A stretch of DNA of 64,000 nt from Candidatus Neomicrothrix sp. UBA2974 (GTDB taxonomy: Bacteria; Actinomycetota; Acidimicrobiia; Acidimicrobiales; MedAcidi-G1): positions 190,442-254,441 of the forward strand of contig DEAU01000028.1 of the NCBI GenBank assembly GCA_002348705.1. Direction: 5' to 3'. Made by a program: the position numbers and the translations under genes. Below the pieces are notes generated by a model. That model saw only the letters and a program-made list of their open reading frames with translations, made no database searches and was not told where the DNA came from. This document shows positions 50,637 through 58,930 of this stretch, in pieces (the first letter of the stretch is position 1; the number at the start of each line of letters is the position of its first letter).

Positions 50637-51662
50637 TTACTCAAGAAGAAGTTCGGCGGTTCTCCGGAGCTGCTCAGCAGAACGGGGCGCCACGTTGAGC
50701 ATTGTTACCGGGCTGTCTTCAAAGGCGGCCAGACGGTCGCGTATGCGCGCTGCTGTGCCGACGAGAGAGATCTCATCGGCGAACTCGTCGGGAACCGCGG
50801 CAATGGCTTCGTCCCGCCGACCCTCCAGGAAGAGCTCCTGGACGTGCAACGCCTCCTCCTCAAAGCCCATTCGAGCCATCAGTTTTGTGTGGTAGTTCTG
50901 GCCCTTGGCGCCCATGCCCCCTACGTAAAAGCCCAAGGAGGCCTTGATTGGAGCAAGGGCTGAGGTGAGGGTGTCCGACCCGTCGTCGTCGGTCTCGGTG
51001 ATGGCGATATTGAGGGCGACCTCGAAGTGGTTGGGGGCGTGGACCAACTGGTTGGCGTACACCTCTTGACGGTATGGCGAGTAGTAGAGCGGTAGCCAGC
51101 CGTCGGCGATCTCGGCCGTCTGGGCTACGTTCCTCGGCCCCTCAGCGCCGATAAAGATGGGAAGTTCAGTTCGCAGTGGATGAACCATAACCTTGAGTGG
51201 CTTGCCTAGGCCGTTGGATCCCGCGCCGGTATAAGGGTGTTGGTAAAACTCGCCATCGAACGACAGGTGCTCTTCGCGACGGAAGGTTCGTCTGAGTACC
51301 TCGACGTACTCACGGGTGCGGGCCAGTGGTCGGTTAGAGGGGCGGCCGTACCATCCTTCGACGACTTGCGGGCCGGACACGCCGAGCCCCAGAATCAGGC
51401 GACCATTTGATAGGTGGTCAAGGGTGACCGCATGCATGGCGGTTGCAGTAGGTGTGCGGGCCGCCATCTGGACGATGCCAGTTCCGAGGCGGATATTCGA
51501 GGTTTGGGCGGCTAGCCAGGCAAGCGGTGTGAAGGCGTCGCTTCCCCAAGATTCGGCGGTCCAGACGGTGCTATATCCGAGGCGTTCTGCTTCCTGGACG
51601 CCTTTGGCGAGGTCGGTGGGGGGCTGGGCCCCCCAGTAGCCGAGACTGAGGCCGAGTTCCAT
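50637..51662 (-). CDS. LLM-class (F420-dependent) oxidoreductase
   Basis: A 341-residue luciferase-like TIM barrel: 'LSLGYWGAQPPTDLAKGVQE' at the N-terminus, 'YSTVWTAESWGSDAFTPLAW', 'IRLGTGIVQMAARTPTATAM', 'RLILGLGVSGPQVVEGWYG', 'PIFIGAEGPRNVAQTAEIADGWLP'. This is the actinobacterial F420-dependent type rather than an FMN monooxygenase, judged by overall resemblance. It heads the seven-gene minus-strand operon, 42 bases before the alcohol dehydrogenase. Substrate unknown. ATG 51662 with a weak ribosome site. Confidence 0.85.
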   Translation of the reverse strand: MELGLSLGYWGAQPPTDLAKGVQEAERLGYSTVWTAESWGSDAFTPLAWLAAQTSNIRLGTGIVQMAARTPTATAMHAVTLDHLSNGRLILGLGVSGPQVVEGWYGRPSNRPLARTREYVEVLRRTFRREEHLSFDGEFYQHPYTGAGSNGLGKPLKVMVHPLRTELPIFIGAEGPRNVAQTAEIADGWLPLYYSPYRQEVYANQLVHAPNHFEVALNIAITETDDDGSDTLTSALAPIKASLGFYVGGMGAKGQNYHTKLMARMGFEEEALHVQELFLEGRRDEAIAAVPDEFADEISLVGTAARIRDRLAAFEDSPVTMLNVAPRSAEQLRRTAELLLE

Positions 51663-51721
51663 GGGTGGATCGTTTCAGCGCTAGATAGCGGGTGCCAAAT
51701 GCGCAGAGCGGTTCCCGCTGC

Positions 51722-51735
51722 CAGAAAAATTTCTG
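51722..51735. promoter_or_regulatory. Palindrome in the LLM/S9-peptidase divergent region
   Basis: CAGAAA-AA-TTTCTG is a perfect inverted repeat of 6-bp arms, AT-rich against a GC-rich background, 60 bases upstream of the LLM start and 34 bases before the peptidase start. It may be an operator of the seven-gene operon. Confidence 0.4.
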
Positions 51736-51768
51736 TGGGATTGACTTCTGGGTCCTAGTCTCCGGGCC

Positions 51769-53958
51769 GTGCCGATTCCGACCGTAGAGAACTTTCCGCG
51801 GCAGCACGCCCGGACCAGACGCTTTACCTGTGGGGCGCCGCGAGATGTGCGGGTGTCAAAGACCGGTGCCCGGGTCCTCTTCCTACGCTCGGCGGGCGGA
51901 GATGATCCGGTGCACGCTCTGTGGTGTCTGGACGTGACGTCGGGTTCCGAACAAATAATCGCTGACCCTTGCGATCCTGCTCTCGCAGGCGAGGGCGGTG
52001 GAGAGGTTCCGTTTGAAGAGATGGCCCGCCGGGAACGTGCCCGCGAGTCTGGGTCGGGAATCGTTTCCTATGACGCGTTGGCGGACTTGTCCCGAGTCTG
52101 TTTCGTCCTTGACGGCCGGGTGTATCTCGCCGAGGTGCTGGGGTCGGACCGGTCGTCCGAAGAAGTGGTTTCCAACCGAGGGGCCCGTGTGGTGGAACTT
52201 CCGTCAACTGGCAACGCCTTTGATCCTCGCCTTAGCCCTGATGGGGCATCGGTGGCCTATATATCGGGGTCAACCTTGCGGATCACCGGGGCGGGCGGTG
52301 ATCGCCGGGTCATTGGCGGGGCCTCAACCACCGTGTCTTGGGGATCGGCCGAGTTCTTGGCTGCCGAGGAGATGGGTCGGAGTCGCGGTCATTGGTGGTC
52401 ACCGGACAGTGCACGCTTGCTGGCCACGCGGGTAGACGTCGCAGCGGTCGCCGATTGGTGGATTTCCTCACCTGTGGACCCGGCTCTTCCGCCTCGGGCC
52501 ATCAGCTATCCAGCGGCCGGGACAGCCAACGCCGAGGTGGGTCTGTTTCTTGTCGATCCTCTGGTTGACGAACCTGGCGCCGCGACGATTGCCGTGGACT
52601 GGAGTTGTGACGGTGAGTTCGAGTACTTGGCTCGTGTGGCCTGGATGGATGATTCCTCGAGCGACGGTTCATCGTGGCCACTGTTGGCCGTCCAGACACG
52701 CGACCAACGGACCCTTGTGGTCCTTGAGGTTGATCCGAAAGACGGTTCAACCACCGAACTCCATCGGATCACCGATCCCGATTGGGTGGACCTCGTCCCC
52801 GGGACGCCCTGTCGCTGGGAAGGTGGACTGGTGACGGTTGAGGTCCATGGTGAAACCTCCCGCCTTTGCTGTGACGGAGTACCGGTTTCACCACCCGGCC
52901 TTGAGATCCGGTCGGTGGTCGGTGTCGACGGTGGACCGGAGGCCGATGCGATCTTGGTGCGGGCCTCATCGGATCCTTTGGATGTCGACGTTTTACGTAT
53001 CACCCGTGAAGGTGGAGTGGAAAACCTCACAGAGGGACAGGGCGTCCACGGAGCGGCGGTTGGCGGAGGCATTGTCGTGGTGTCAGCGACCGACCTAGAT
53101 GGTTCGTCGAACATCGTTCTTCCAACTGGCCACGTGCTTGTCGATCACGCCGCCGAACCGGTGGTTCGGCCCCGCCCTGAGTTCCGCGTGCTGACTAAGA
53201 GTGCGCTCCGCTCGGCTGTGCTGCTACCTGCAGACCACGATGGCTCTCCTCTACCCGTCCTGGTTGATCCGTACGGGGGTCCACACGCCCAGCGAGTGCA
53301 GAGAGCCCGGGGGCAGTTCTTGACCTCACAGTGGTTTGCCGACCACGGTTTCGCTGTAGTGGTTGTCGACGGCAGGGGCACTCCGGGTCGTGGGCCGGCA
53401 TGGGAACGTGCGGTCAAGGGTGATCTAGCTGGTCCAGTTCTGGAGGATCAGGTCGAAGCCCTCTGGGAACTAGCCGCTATTGATCCCAGGTTGGACCTTT
53501 CTCGGGTGGCTATCCGAGGCTGGTCGTTCGGTGGCTATTTGGCTGCCATGGCCGTTCTGAGGCGACCCGACGTGTTCCACGCTGCGGTGGCCGGCGCTCC
53601 GGTTACTGACTGGCGCATCTACGACACCCACTACACCGAGCGTTATCTCGGGCACCCGGATGACGAAGCTGAGGCCTACCGGCATAGCAGCCTTTGCGAT
53701 CCGGCCAACTGGGCCAGAGGACACCCCGAGCGACCGTTGCTACTTGTTCATGGCTTGGCTGACGACAACGTGGTGGTCGCCCACACCCTCGCTTTGTCCC
53801 GATCCCTGATGGAGGCTGGTCGGCCACATCAGGTCCTCCCGTTGTCCGGGGTAACGCATATGACACCCCAAGAGGCCGTGGCCGAGAACCTGCTGCGACT
53901 CCAACTTGACTTCATTGCCGGGGCGCTTGGCTTGGATCCCCGATTGGAGCAGCCATAG
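51769..53958 (+). CDS. S9 prolyl oligopeptidase family protein (dipeptidyl-peptidase IV-like)
   Basis: A 729-residue serine peptidase. The N-terminal ~450 residues form a DPP IV-type beta-propeller ('FDPRLSPDGASVAYISG', 'EMGRSRGHWWSPDSARLLATR'); the C-terminal alpha/beta hydrolase has Ser586 in 'GWSFGGYLA', Asp665 in 'GLADDNVV' and His697 in 'GVTHM', the same triad spacing as DPP IV (Ser630, Asp708, His740). No signal peptide is visible, so it is probably cytoplasmic and trims Pro-containing peptides, perhaps those imported by the oligopeptide transporter at 58-64 kb. GTG start at 51769, divergent from the LLM operon. Confidence 0.9.
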   Translation: MPIPTVENFPRQHARTRRFTCGAPRDVRVSKTGARVLFLRSAGGDDPVHALWCLDVTSGSEQIIADPCDPALAGEGGGEVPFEEMARRERARESGSGIVSYDALADLSRVCFVLDGRVYLAEVLGSDRSSEEVVSNRGARVVELPSTGNAFDPRLSPDGASVAYISGSTLRITGAGGDRRVIGGASTTVSWGSAEFLAAEEMGRSRGHWWSPDSARLLATRVDVAAVADWWISSPVDPALPPRAISYPAAGTANAEVGLFLVDPLVDEPGAATIAVDWSCDGEFEYLARVAWMDDSSSDGSSWPLLAVQTRDQRTLVVLEVDPKDGSTTELHRITDPDWVDLVPGTPCRWEGGLVTVEVHGETSRLCCDGVPVSPPGLEIRSVVGVDGGPEADAILVRASSDPLDVDVLRITREGGVENLTEGQGVHGAAVGGGIVVVSATDLDGSSNIVLPTGHVLVDHAAEPVVRPRPEFRVLTKSALRSAVLLPADHDGSPLPVLVDPYGGPHAQRVQRARGQFLTSQWFADHGFAVVVVDGRGTPGRGPAWERAVKGDLAGPVLEDQVEALWELAAIDPRLDLSRVAIRGWSFGGYLAAMAVLRRPDVFHAAVAGAPVTDWRIYDTHYTERYLGHPDDEAEAYRHSSLCDPANWARGHPERPLLLVHGLADDNVVVAHTLALSRSLMEAGRPHQVLPLSGVTHMTPQEAVAENLLRLQLDFIAGALGLDPRLEQP

Positions 53959-54041
53959 CACAGAGCTTTCTCCCTGGTTTAGGGGACGATGGCTCGGCGG
54001 CCCAGTAGCTGATCCCGGTCAATTGGTTCGACTCCGGTCTT

Positions 54042-54872
54042 TTACTGGGCGGTCCAACCGCCATCGACGTACAAGATTGTGCCGGTGAGGTATGACCCGG
54101 CATCTGAGGCCAGCAATAGAAGGGCTCCGTCGAGTTCGTGGGCGAAGCCGCTACGGCCCATAGGGGTACCCGACTCGACGTAGGCACGGCCAGTGTCAGT
54201 TTGAAACATGGCCTCGGCGTTCATCTCGGTCTCGAACCATGCTGGGGCGATGGCATTCACACGGATACCCTTTCGAGCCCATTGGACAGCTAACTCCCGA
54301 GTCAGGTTATGAAGGCCGCCCTTGGCTGCCGTATATCCGGGGATTCGCAGGCGACCACCTGAACCGGCGCCCATCACTGATCCGATATTGACTACTACGC
54401 CGGAGTGGTCGTGATCGATCCACCAGCGGGCGGCCCGACGGGCCAGTTCATAGGGGGCAATCAGGTCGACGGCCAACTCGTGACGGAAGCCGTCGATGTC
54501 GTCGTCAACTGCGGCAATGACCCGGGATATGCCGGCATTGTTGACCAGTACGTCAATCCGACCGTAATGGTCGATTGTGGCATCCACCAGGTCCTGTGGG
54601 CCTTTGTCGTCGGCTACGTCCACAGTGACGGCCACGGCATCTGGTAGTTCGTCAGCCAGAGCCTCGATCCGATCGCTGCGGCGGGCAGCGAGGACGAGTC
54701 GGGCTCCTACTCCGGCTAGGACTCGGGTAAAGCGTCTGCCAAGCCCGGAGCTGGCTCCGGTGACTACTACGACGCGGTCGTCGAGTCGAAAGCGGTCCAG
54801 AGCGCGCCCAGGATCAGCAATCTCGTCGTTTTTCGCGCTCGCTTCGGGGGGATCGTGGGCTGGACCTACCAC
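54042..54872 (-). CDS. SDR-family oxidoreductase
   Basis: A 276-residue short-chain dehydrogenase: 'VVVVTGASSGLGRRFTRVL' (NAD(P) site near residue 36), 'LVNNAGISRV', 'VNIGSVMGAG', catalytic 'YTAAKGG', 'YLTGTILYVDGGW'. An N-terminal ~30-residue acidic extension precedes the fold. GTG 54872 lies 11 bases after the ABC ATPase stop with TAGGG upstream; a TTG at 54896 overlapping that stop is an alternative. It is the last gene on the molybdate-transporter strand, but a functional link is not evident. Substrate unknown. Confidence 0.85.
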   Translation of the reverse strand: MVGPAHDPPEASAKNDEIADPGRALDRFRLDDRVVVVTGASSGLGRRFTRVLAGVGARLVLAARRSDRIEALADELPDAVAVTVDVADDKGPQDLVDATIDHYGRIDVLVNNAGISRVIAAVDDDIDGFRHELAVDLIAPYELARRAARWWIDHDHSGVVVNIGSVMGAGSGGRLRIPGYTAAKGGLHNLTRELAVQWARKGIRVNAIAPAWFETEMNAEAMFQTDTGRAYVESGTPMGRSGFAHELDGALLLLASDAGSYLTGTILYVDGGWTAQ

Positions 54873-54882
54873 GGAACCAACC

Positions 54883-55539
54883 CTAGGACGGGTCAACGCA
54901 GGTAACCCGACCAGAGGTCACCCTGATCACCCGGTCAGCCAGATCGGCAACTTCAGCGGGGTCATGGGTGACGAGCATCGTTGCCGGGCGTCGGGATCGA
55001 TCGGCTAGCAGGTCGTGAATCCGATGTCTTGACTCAACGTCAAGAGCTGTCGAGGGCTCGTCGAGGAGCAGGATCTGTGGTTCGGCGGCCAGAGCCCGGG
55101 CGATGGCTACTCGCTGAGCTTGGCCACCGGAGCACTCCGTAGGATGCCGGTTGGCCAGAGATTTTAGGTCAAGGCTTTCCAGGAGGTGGCTAGTCGTCTT
55201 CGAGTTGGCTCGGGGGCTGAAGCCCACGTTGCCGACCACTGTGAGGTGCTCGAATAAGAGACGGTTCTGCGGGACCCAACCCACACGCCGGCGTTCCGGG
55301 GGGACGAAGCCCTTAGTCGAGCCGTTGTCGACTATCAGGTTGCAAAGGGTGAGACTTCCTGAGTCCAGAGAGACGAGGCCGGCGACAAGGCGGAGCAGGC
55401 TGCTCTTTCCAGCCCCATTCGGTCCGACCACGGCAACCAGTTCACCGGAGGCGACTACCAGCGGTTCACTACTGGGGATCTGTAGGTGTAGGTCCCCCAC
55501 GGTGGCTTGGCCAGTTAAGGAGAGAGCGGGGGTGTTCAT
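54883..55539 (-). CDS. modC: ABC transporter ATPase, probable molybdate ModC (short form)
   Basis: A 218-residue ATPase with Walker A 'GPNGAGKSS' near residue 39, Walker B 'ILLLDEPSTALD', and a signature that reads CSGGQ in place of LSGGQ. It lacks the C-terminal TOBE/Mop domain of standard ModC (about 350 residues); a Mop domain is instead on the nearby regulator. Placed 12 bases after modB. Together with ModB and ModA it should import molybdate, needed for the formate dehydrogenase cofactor. ATG at 55539. Confidence 0.84.
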   Translation of the reverse strand: MNTPALSLTGQATVGDLHLQIPSSEPLVVASGELVAVVGPNGAGKSSLLRLVAGLVSLDSGSLTLCNLIVDNGSTKGFVPPERRRVGWVPQNRLLFEHLTVVGNVGFSPRANSKTTSHLLESLDLKSLANRHPTECSGGQAQRVAIARALAAEPQILLLDEPSTALDVESRHRIHDLLADRSRRPATMLVTHDPAEVADLADRVIRVTSGRVTCVDPS

Positions 55540-55551
55540 TTCAATGCCTCA

Positions 55552-56340
55552 TCACCGTGTGGGAAGCCAGCGGTCTCGAGTGGGCACCAGCACGGCGAGA
55601 GAGACGGCTAGCAGGACGAGGCTTAGGGCAAGTGCCGCCTCCGGGTCGGACTCAAGCGCTTGGAAGGTGGCTAGGGGCAAAGTGCGGGTCCGGCCTGGGA
55701 GGTTGCCAGCGAAGGTGATCGTGGCGCCGAACTCCCCGAGTGCTCTAGCCCAAGCCAAAGCCAGTCCGGCGCCCATAGCGGGGAGGACGCGGGGAATGGT
55801 GACTCGACGGAGCACGACTAGCGGGCCAGCGCCGAGGGTGGCGGCCAACTGCTCGTGTTCGTCCCTGGTGGTTCTTAGCGCTCCCTCCACCGTCACCACG
55901 TAGAACGGTAGAGCTACGAAGGTGGCTGCCACCACCGCCCCGGCCATGGTGAAGGGCAGCGTCAGGTCGAACCACCGCTCCAACCATTGACCGATGAGAC
56001 CGCGCCGGCCAAGCGCGAACAGCAGAGCCGTGCCGCCTACAACTGGTGGTAGGACCATGGGCAGTAGCACGAGGGAGCGGACCAGACGGCGGAGGGGGAG
56101 TCGGACGCGGCCAAGAACCCAGGCAAGGGGCGTGCCGAGTACCAAGACCAGGGAAGCGGCTATAACGCTAATTAGCAGAGACACTCGCAGGGAGTCCAAG
56201 ATCGCTTGGTCGCCGAGCAGGTGGCCGAGGTTGGTCCAAGGCATTCGTTGGAGCAGACCAACCAGAGGAAGGGCAAGAAAGATCATGGCCACCGTGGCGA
56301 CCAATAGAACTGAGCGTGGAGCGCGTCTTCGGCGGGTCAT
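55552..56340 (-). CDS. modB: Molybdate ABC transporter permease
   Basis: A 262-residue permease with about six membrane segments and the EAA-type loop 'TLGAGPLVVLRRVTIPRVLP' followed by 'WARALGEFGATITFAGN', characteristic of ModB/CysTW permeases. Its ATG overlaps the modA stop (ATGA). The pair with a ModA-type binding protein favours molybdate or tungstate over sulfate. Confidence 0.88.
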   Translation of the reverse strand: MTRRRRAPRSVLLVATVAMIFLALPLVGLLQRMPWTNLGHLLGDQAILDSLRVSLLISVIAASLVLVLGTPLAWVLGRVRLPLRRLVRSLVLLPMVLPPVVGGTALLFALGRRGLIGQWLERWFDLTLPFTMAGAVVAATFVALPFYVVTVEGALRTTRDEHEQLAATLGAGPLVVLRRVTIPRVLPAMGAGLALAWARALGEFGATITFAGNLPGRTRTLPLATFQALESDPEAALALSLVLLAVSLAVLVPTRDRWLPTR

Positions 56341-57095
56341 GAATCTGCAACTAGGGCGAACCCGTGATCAGTTAGGACTGTGCGGGCCTCTGTTGTGGTT
56401 AGGAAGGAGACAAATCTGCTACCCGCTGACGACAGTGCGGCAGCGCCATAGGCAACACAGGGGCAGGGGTCATCTGGTTTTGGCACATCTTGTGGCCATG
56501 CGGCGACAAGGTCGGGATGGGAAGCCACGTCGGTGGCGTACACGATGCCTAGATCGGCCTCGCCTAGAACGAGGCGAGTCGCTGTAGCCCGGGCGCTGGA
56601 CTCAAGGGAGTCGACCGGCAGGTCGCCGAACCACTGGACCACGACTGCTCCGCATGGGACCTCGGGAGCGCAGGCCACTAGCACCAAAGCCGGATCGTTA
56701 AGGTCGATGGGTTCGCGATCTGGTCCGTTGGCAGGTCGGGCCACCACGAGATGGTTGCGGGCCAGCGAATGCCGCACCGATCCAACTAGGCGCCCGTCAG
56801 TGCGTAGCCGCTCGAGCAGCGTTTCATCCGCGCTCAAAAAAGCGTCGGCTGGAGCGCCGTCGCGGATTTGCGCGGCTAAATGGTTCGACCCGCCAGGTAT
56901 GACCTCGACTGCCATGCCGGAGTCCGCAGTCCATCTTTCACCTAGGTTGGTGGCTGCGTCGACTAACGATGACGCCACGAGGACCCGAAGTACCGCATGG
57001 TCGTCGTCTTGGGAGAAGACGGTCAGCCAGGCCAATAAGCCCACTGTGCCGGCGCAGAGCAGCAGAGTGAAGGGGTTGTGGCGCCCGGTTCTCAT
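56337..57095 (-). CDS. modA: Molybdate ABC transporter substrate-binding protein
   Basis: A 252-residue exported protein: N-terminal hydrophobic segment 'FTLLLCAGTVGLLAWLTVF' (signal peptide or anchor, with no lipobox before the mature part), then the ModA pattern 'VLVASSLVDAATNLGERW', 'IPGGSNHLAAQIRDGAPADAF', 'LVLGEADLGIVYATDVASHP'. The Ser residues of SSL and the SN pair are the usual oxyanion contacts. First gene of modABC. The ATG at 57095 has no strong ribosome site. Tungstate is an alternative ligand. Confidence 0.88.
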   Translation of the reverse strand: MRTGRHNPFTLLLCAGTVGLLAWLTVFSQDDDHAVLRVLVASSLVDAATNLGERWTADSGMAVEVIPGGSNHLAAQIRDGAPADAFLSADETLLERLRTDGRLVGSVRHSLARNHLVVARPANGPDREPIDLNDPALVLVACAPEVPCGAVVVQWFGDLPVDSLESSARATATRLVLGEADLGIVYATDVASHPDLVAAWPQDVPKPDDPCPCVAYGAAALSSAGSRFVSFLTTTEARTVLTDHGFALVADS

Positions 57096-57138
57096 TTGGT
57101 AGCGATCTCAATGAACGGTGCCCGAAGGGAAACCGTGC

Positions 57139-57543
57139 TCAGCGGGGTCGCTCGACGACGACATTGGTGGCCTTGACGGCGGCCACAGCCAGTACACCAG
57201 GTTCTAGGCCCAACTCGTCTACGGCTTCGGCGGATAGAAGCGATACCACCCGGTGGGGACCGGCCTGGATTTCGACCTGAGCCATAACGCCGTCGCGAAG
57301 CACGCGGGTTACGAGACCAGAGAACCGGTTCCGGGCCGAGAGAGTCGCTCCTAGGGCCTCGTCTTTGGCTGATGCAGCTTCGGCGACCTCCTGGGCAAGG
57401 CGTGCCAACTCGGCTCCAGCGACGGTTCGGTGGCCCCCGGAGGTGCGCTTTGTGACGAGACGCCCGGCGTCGGCCCATCGGCGGACTGTGTCCACACTGA
57501 CCCCCAGCAGTTGCGCTGCTTCACCGATTCTTAACTGGTTCAT
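57139..57543 (-). CDS. MerR/excisionase-type HTH regulator with Mop (molybdate-binding) domain
   Basis: 134 residues: an N-terminal MerR-like helix-turn-helix (1-50: 'LRIGEAAQLLGVSVDTVRRW', 'GRLVTKRTSGGHRTV') and a C-terminal TOBE/Mop domain (~70-132: 'LSARNRFSGLVTRVLRDGVM', 'VVSLLSAEAVDELGL', 'AAVKATNVVVER'). This is the actinobacterial ModE-like arrangement in which molybdate binding tunes repression of modABC. It precedes modA by 43 bases on the same strand, so it may control its own operon. ATG at 57543; the AT-rich 57544-57626 stretch upstream is a likely promoter and operator region. Confidence 0.85.
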   Translation of the reverse strand: MNQLRIGEAAQLLGVSVDTVRRWADAGRLVTKRTSGGHRTVAGAELARLAQEVAEAASAKDEALGATLSARNRFSGLVTRVLRDGVMAQVEIQAGPHRVVSLLSAEAVDELGLEPGVLAVAAVKATNVVVERPR

Positions 57544-57626
57544 ACTTGAAAAAATAGCAAATTATCTGGTAAATACACGAATTAGGTTTGACCCGGGCGG
57601 CAAATTCACCTGCCTAGGCTTCGCGA

Positions 57627-58004
57627 ATGAGTATCTCCGTGCCCGCTAACGACGTGCCGGAGCGCCTCGCCGAATACGGCAGTGCTCCTTTTCTCGTCAC
57701 CACATCGGTGGACGGCAGAGTCAAGGTGGTTCACGTTGCAGTCCTTTGGGACATCCAGGTGGCTGCCTTCCGCTGCTCACCGGGCGGCGGCACTCTCCAG
57801 AATCTTGCCGGTGCCGAAGGAGGCCATGCCGGAAGGTCGGCCACGCTGGTGTTTCCAGGGCGCGACGCGGATACCCATTCTTGGTTGGTTGACGTGACGG
57901 GTACGGCTGATCCGGACCACGAGGACTGGGTGGTCCTGGCTTATGACTCGGGGGTGTTGCACCGTCCGGCTCCCGACACCACGGGCGACCAGCAGGGTTG
58001 CTGA
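57627..58004 (+). CDS. Pyridoxamine-5'-phosphate-oxidase-fold protein
   Basis: A 125-residue small split-barrel protein ('LAEYGSAPFLVTTSVDGRVKVVHVAV', positions ~14-39; 'SATLVFPGRDADTHSWLVDVTGTAD'). Such proteins bind FMN, F420 or haem; the ligand cannot be told from this sequence. ATG 57627 is divergent from the Mop-domain regulator, and the gene converges with oppF with only 8 bases between stops. No functional link is evident. Confidence 0.72.
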   Translation: MSISVPANDVPERLAEYGSAPFLVTTSVDGRVKVVHVAVLWDIQVAAFRCSPGGGTLQNLAGAEGGHAGRSATLVFPGRDADTHSWLVDVTGTADPDHEDWVVLAYDSGVLHRPAPDTTGDQQGC

Positions 58005-58012
58005 AGGGAGTG

Positions 58013-58930
58013 CTATTCCTCAGCCACGATGTGTCCAGGCTCAACCTCGACGTGGTTGATCACTTCGGGGCCCTCGCCGGCAGGCCAAACCGGACTAGGG
58101 ATCTCACCGGTGAGAAGTGGACGGCTAGTGCGCTGCCGGGGATCAGCGATCGGCACGGCGCTCAACAGGCGTTTGGTGTAGGAATGTTGGGGATCACGGA
58201 ACACCTGCTCGCGGGATCCGAGCTCTACTACCTGACCGAGGTACATGACGGCCACCCGGTGGGCGATGCGCTCGACGACTGCCAGATCGTGACTGATGAA
58301 CAGATACGAAAGGCCAAGTTCCTGTTGGAGTTTCAGCATCAGGTTCATGACCTGGGCCTGAACTGATACGTCAAGGGCCGACACGGCCTCATCCGCAATC
58401 ACCAATTCCGGGTTAAGCGCCAGAGCCCGGGCGATGCACACGCGCTGGCGTTGGCCGCCCGAAAACTGGTGGGGGTAATTGTTCATCATGGCAGGCTGAA
58501 GGCCGACCAGTTCGAACAGTTGCCGTGTTCTTTCCAGAGCGGCTTCTTTCGTTGCAGCCTTGTGGACTCGCATTGGTTCGGCTACGGATGTGCCAACTCT
58601 CACTCGAGGGTCGAGGCTGGCCAAGGGGTCCTGAAAGATGATCTGCATCGTTTGTCGGTGGACCAGCATTTCCCGAGGGTTGAGATTTGTTATGTCCTGA
58701 CCCTTCAGAAGGATTTTCCCGTTGTCCGCATCGTGGAGTCTGATAATCAAGTTTGCGAGCGTCGATTTACCACAGCCACTTTCCCCGACTACGGCGAGGG
58801 TCTCGCCGTGTTCAATTTTTAGTGAGACTTCTGTGACAGCGTGAACCTGCGCCTTTCCGTCTGTTGGAAATTTCTTGGAGACCCGTTGAATCTCTACGAG
58901 CGCATCCTGACCAGTTACGAGGCTGGTCAC
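58013..58930 (-). CDS. oppF: Oligopeptide/dipeptide ABC transporter ATPase (OppF/DppF-like)
   Basis: A 305-residue ATPase: Walker A 'GESGCGKST' near residue 49, Q-loop 'QIIFQDPLASLDPR', signature 'FSGGQRQRVCIARAL', Walker B 'LVIADEAVSALD', and the oligopeptide-family C-terminus with 'HSYTKRLLSAVP'. Its GTG start overlaps the oppD stop. Last gene of the oppBCDF-type operon. Peptides, nickel or other oligomeric solutes are possible cargo. Confidence 0.92.
   Translation of the reverse strand: MTSLVTGQDALVEIQRVSKKFPTDGKAQVHAVTEVSLKIEHGETLAVVGESGCGKSTLANLIIRLHDADNGKILLKGQDITNLNPREMLVHRQTMQIIFQDPLASLDPRVRVGTSVAEPMRVHKAATKEAALERTRQLFELVGLQPAMMNNYPHQFSGGQRQRVCIARALALNPELVIADEAVSALDVSVQAQVMNLMLKLQQELGLSYLFISHDLAVVERIAHRVAVMYLGQVVELGSREQVFRDPQHSYTKRLLSAVPIADPRQRTSRPLLTGEIPSPVWPAGEGPEVINHVEVEPGHIVAEE

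Noticed and set aside
54025..54035. GGTTCGACTCC, resembling a tRNA T-loop
   Set aside because: The flanking bases do not pair to form a T-stem, and no acceptor, D or anticodon stem can be drawn around it.
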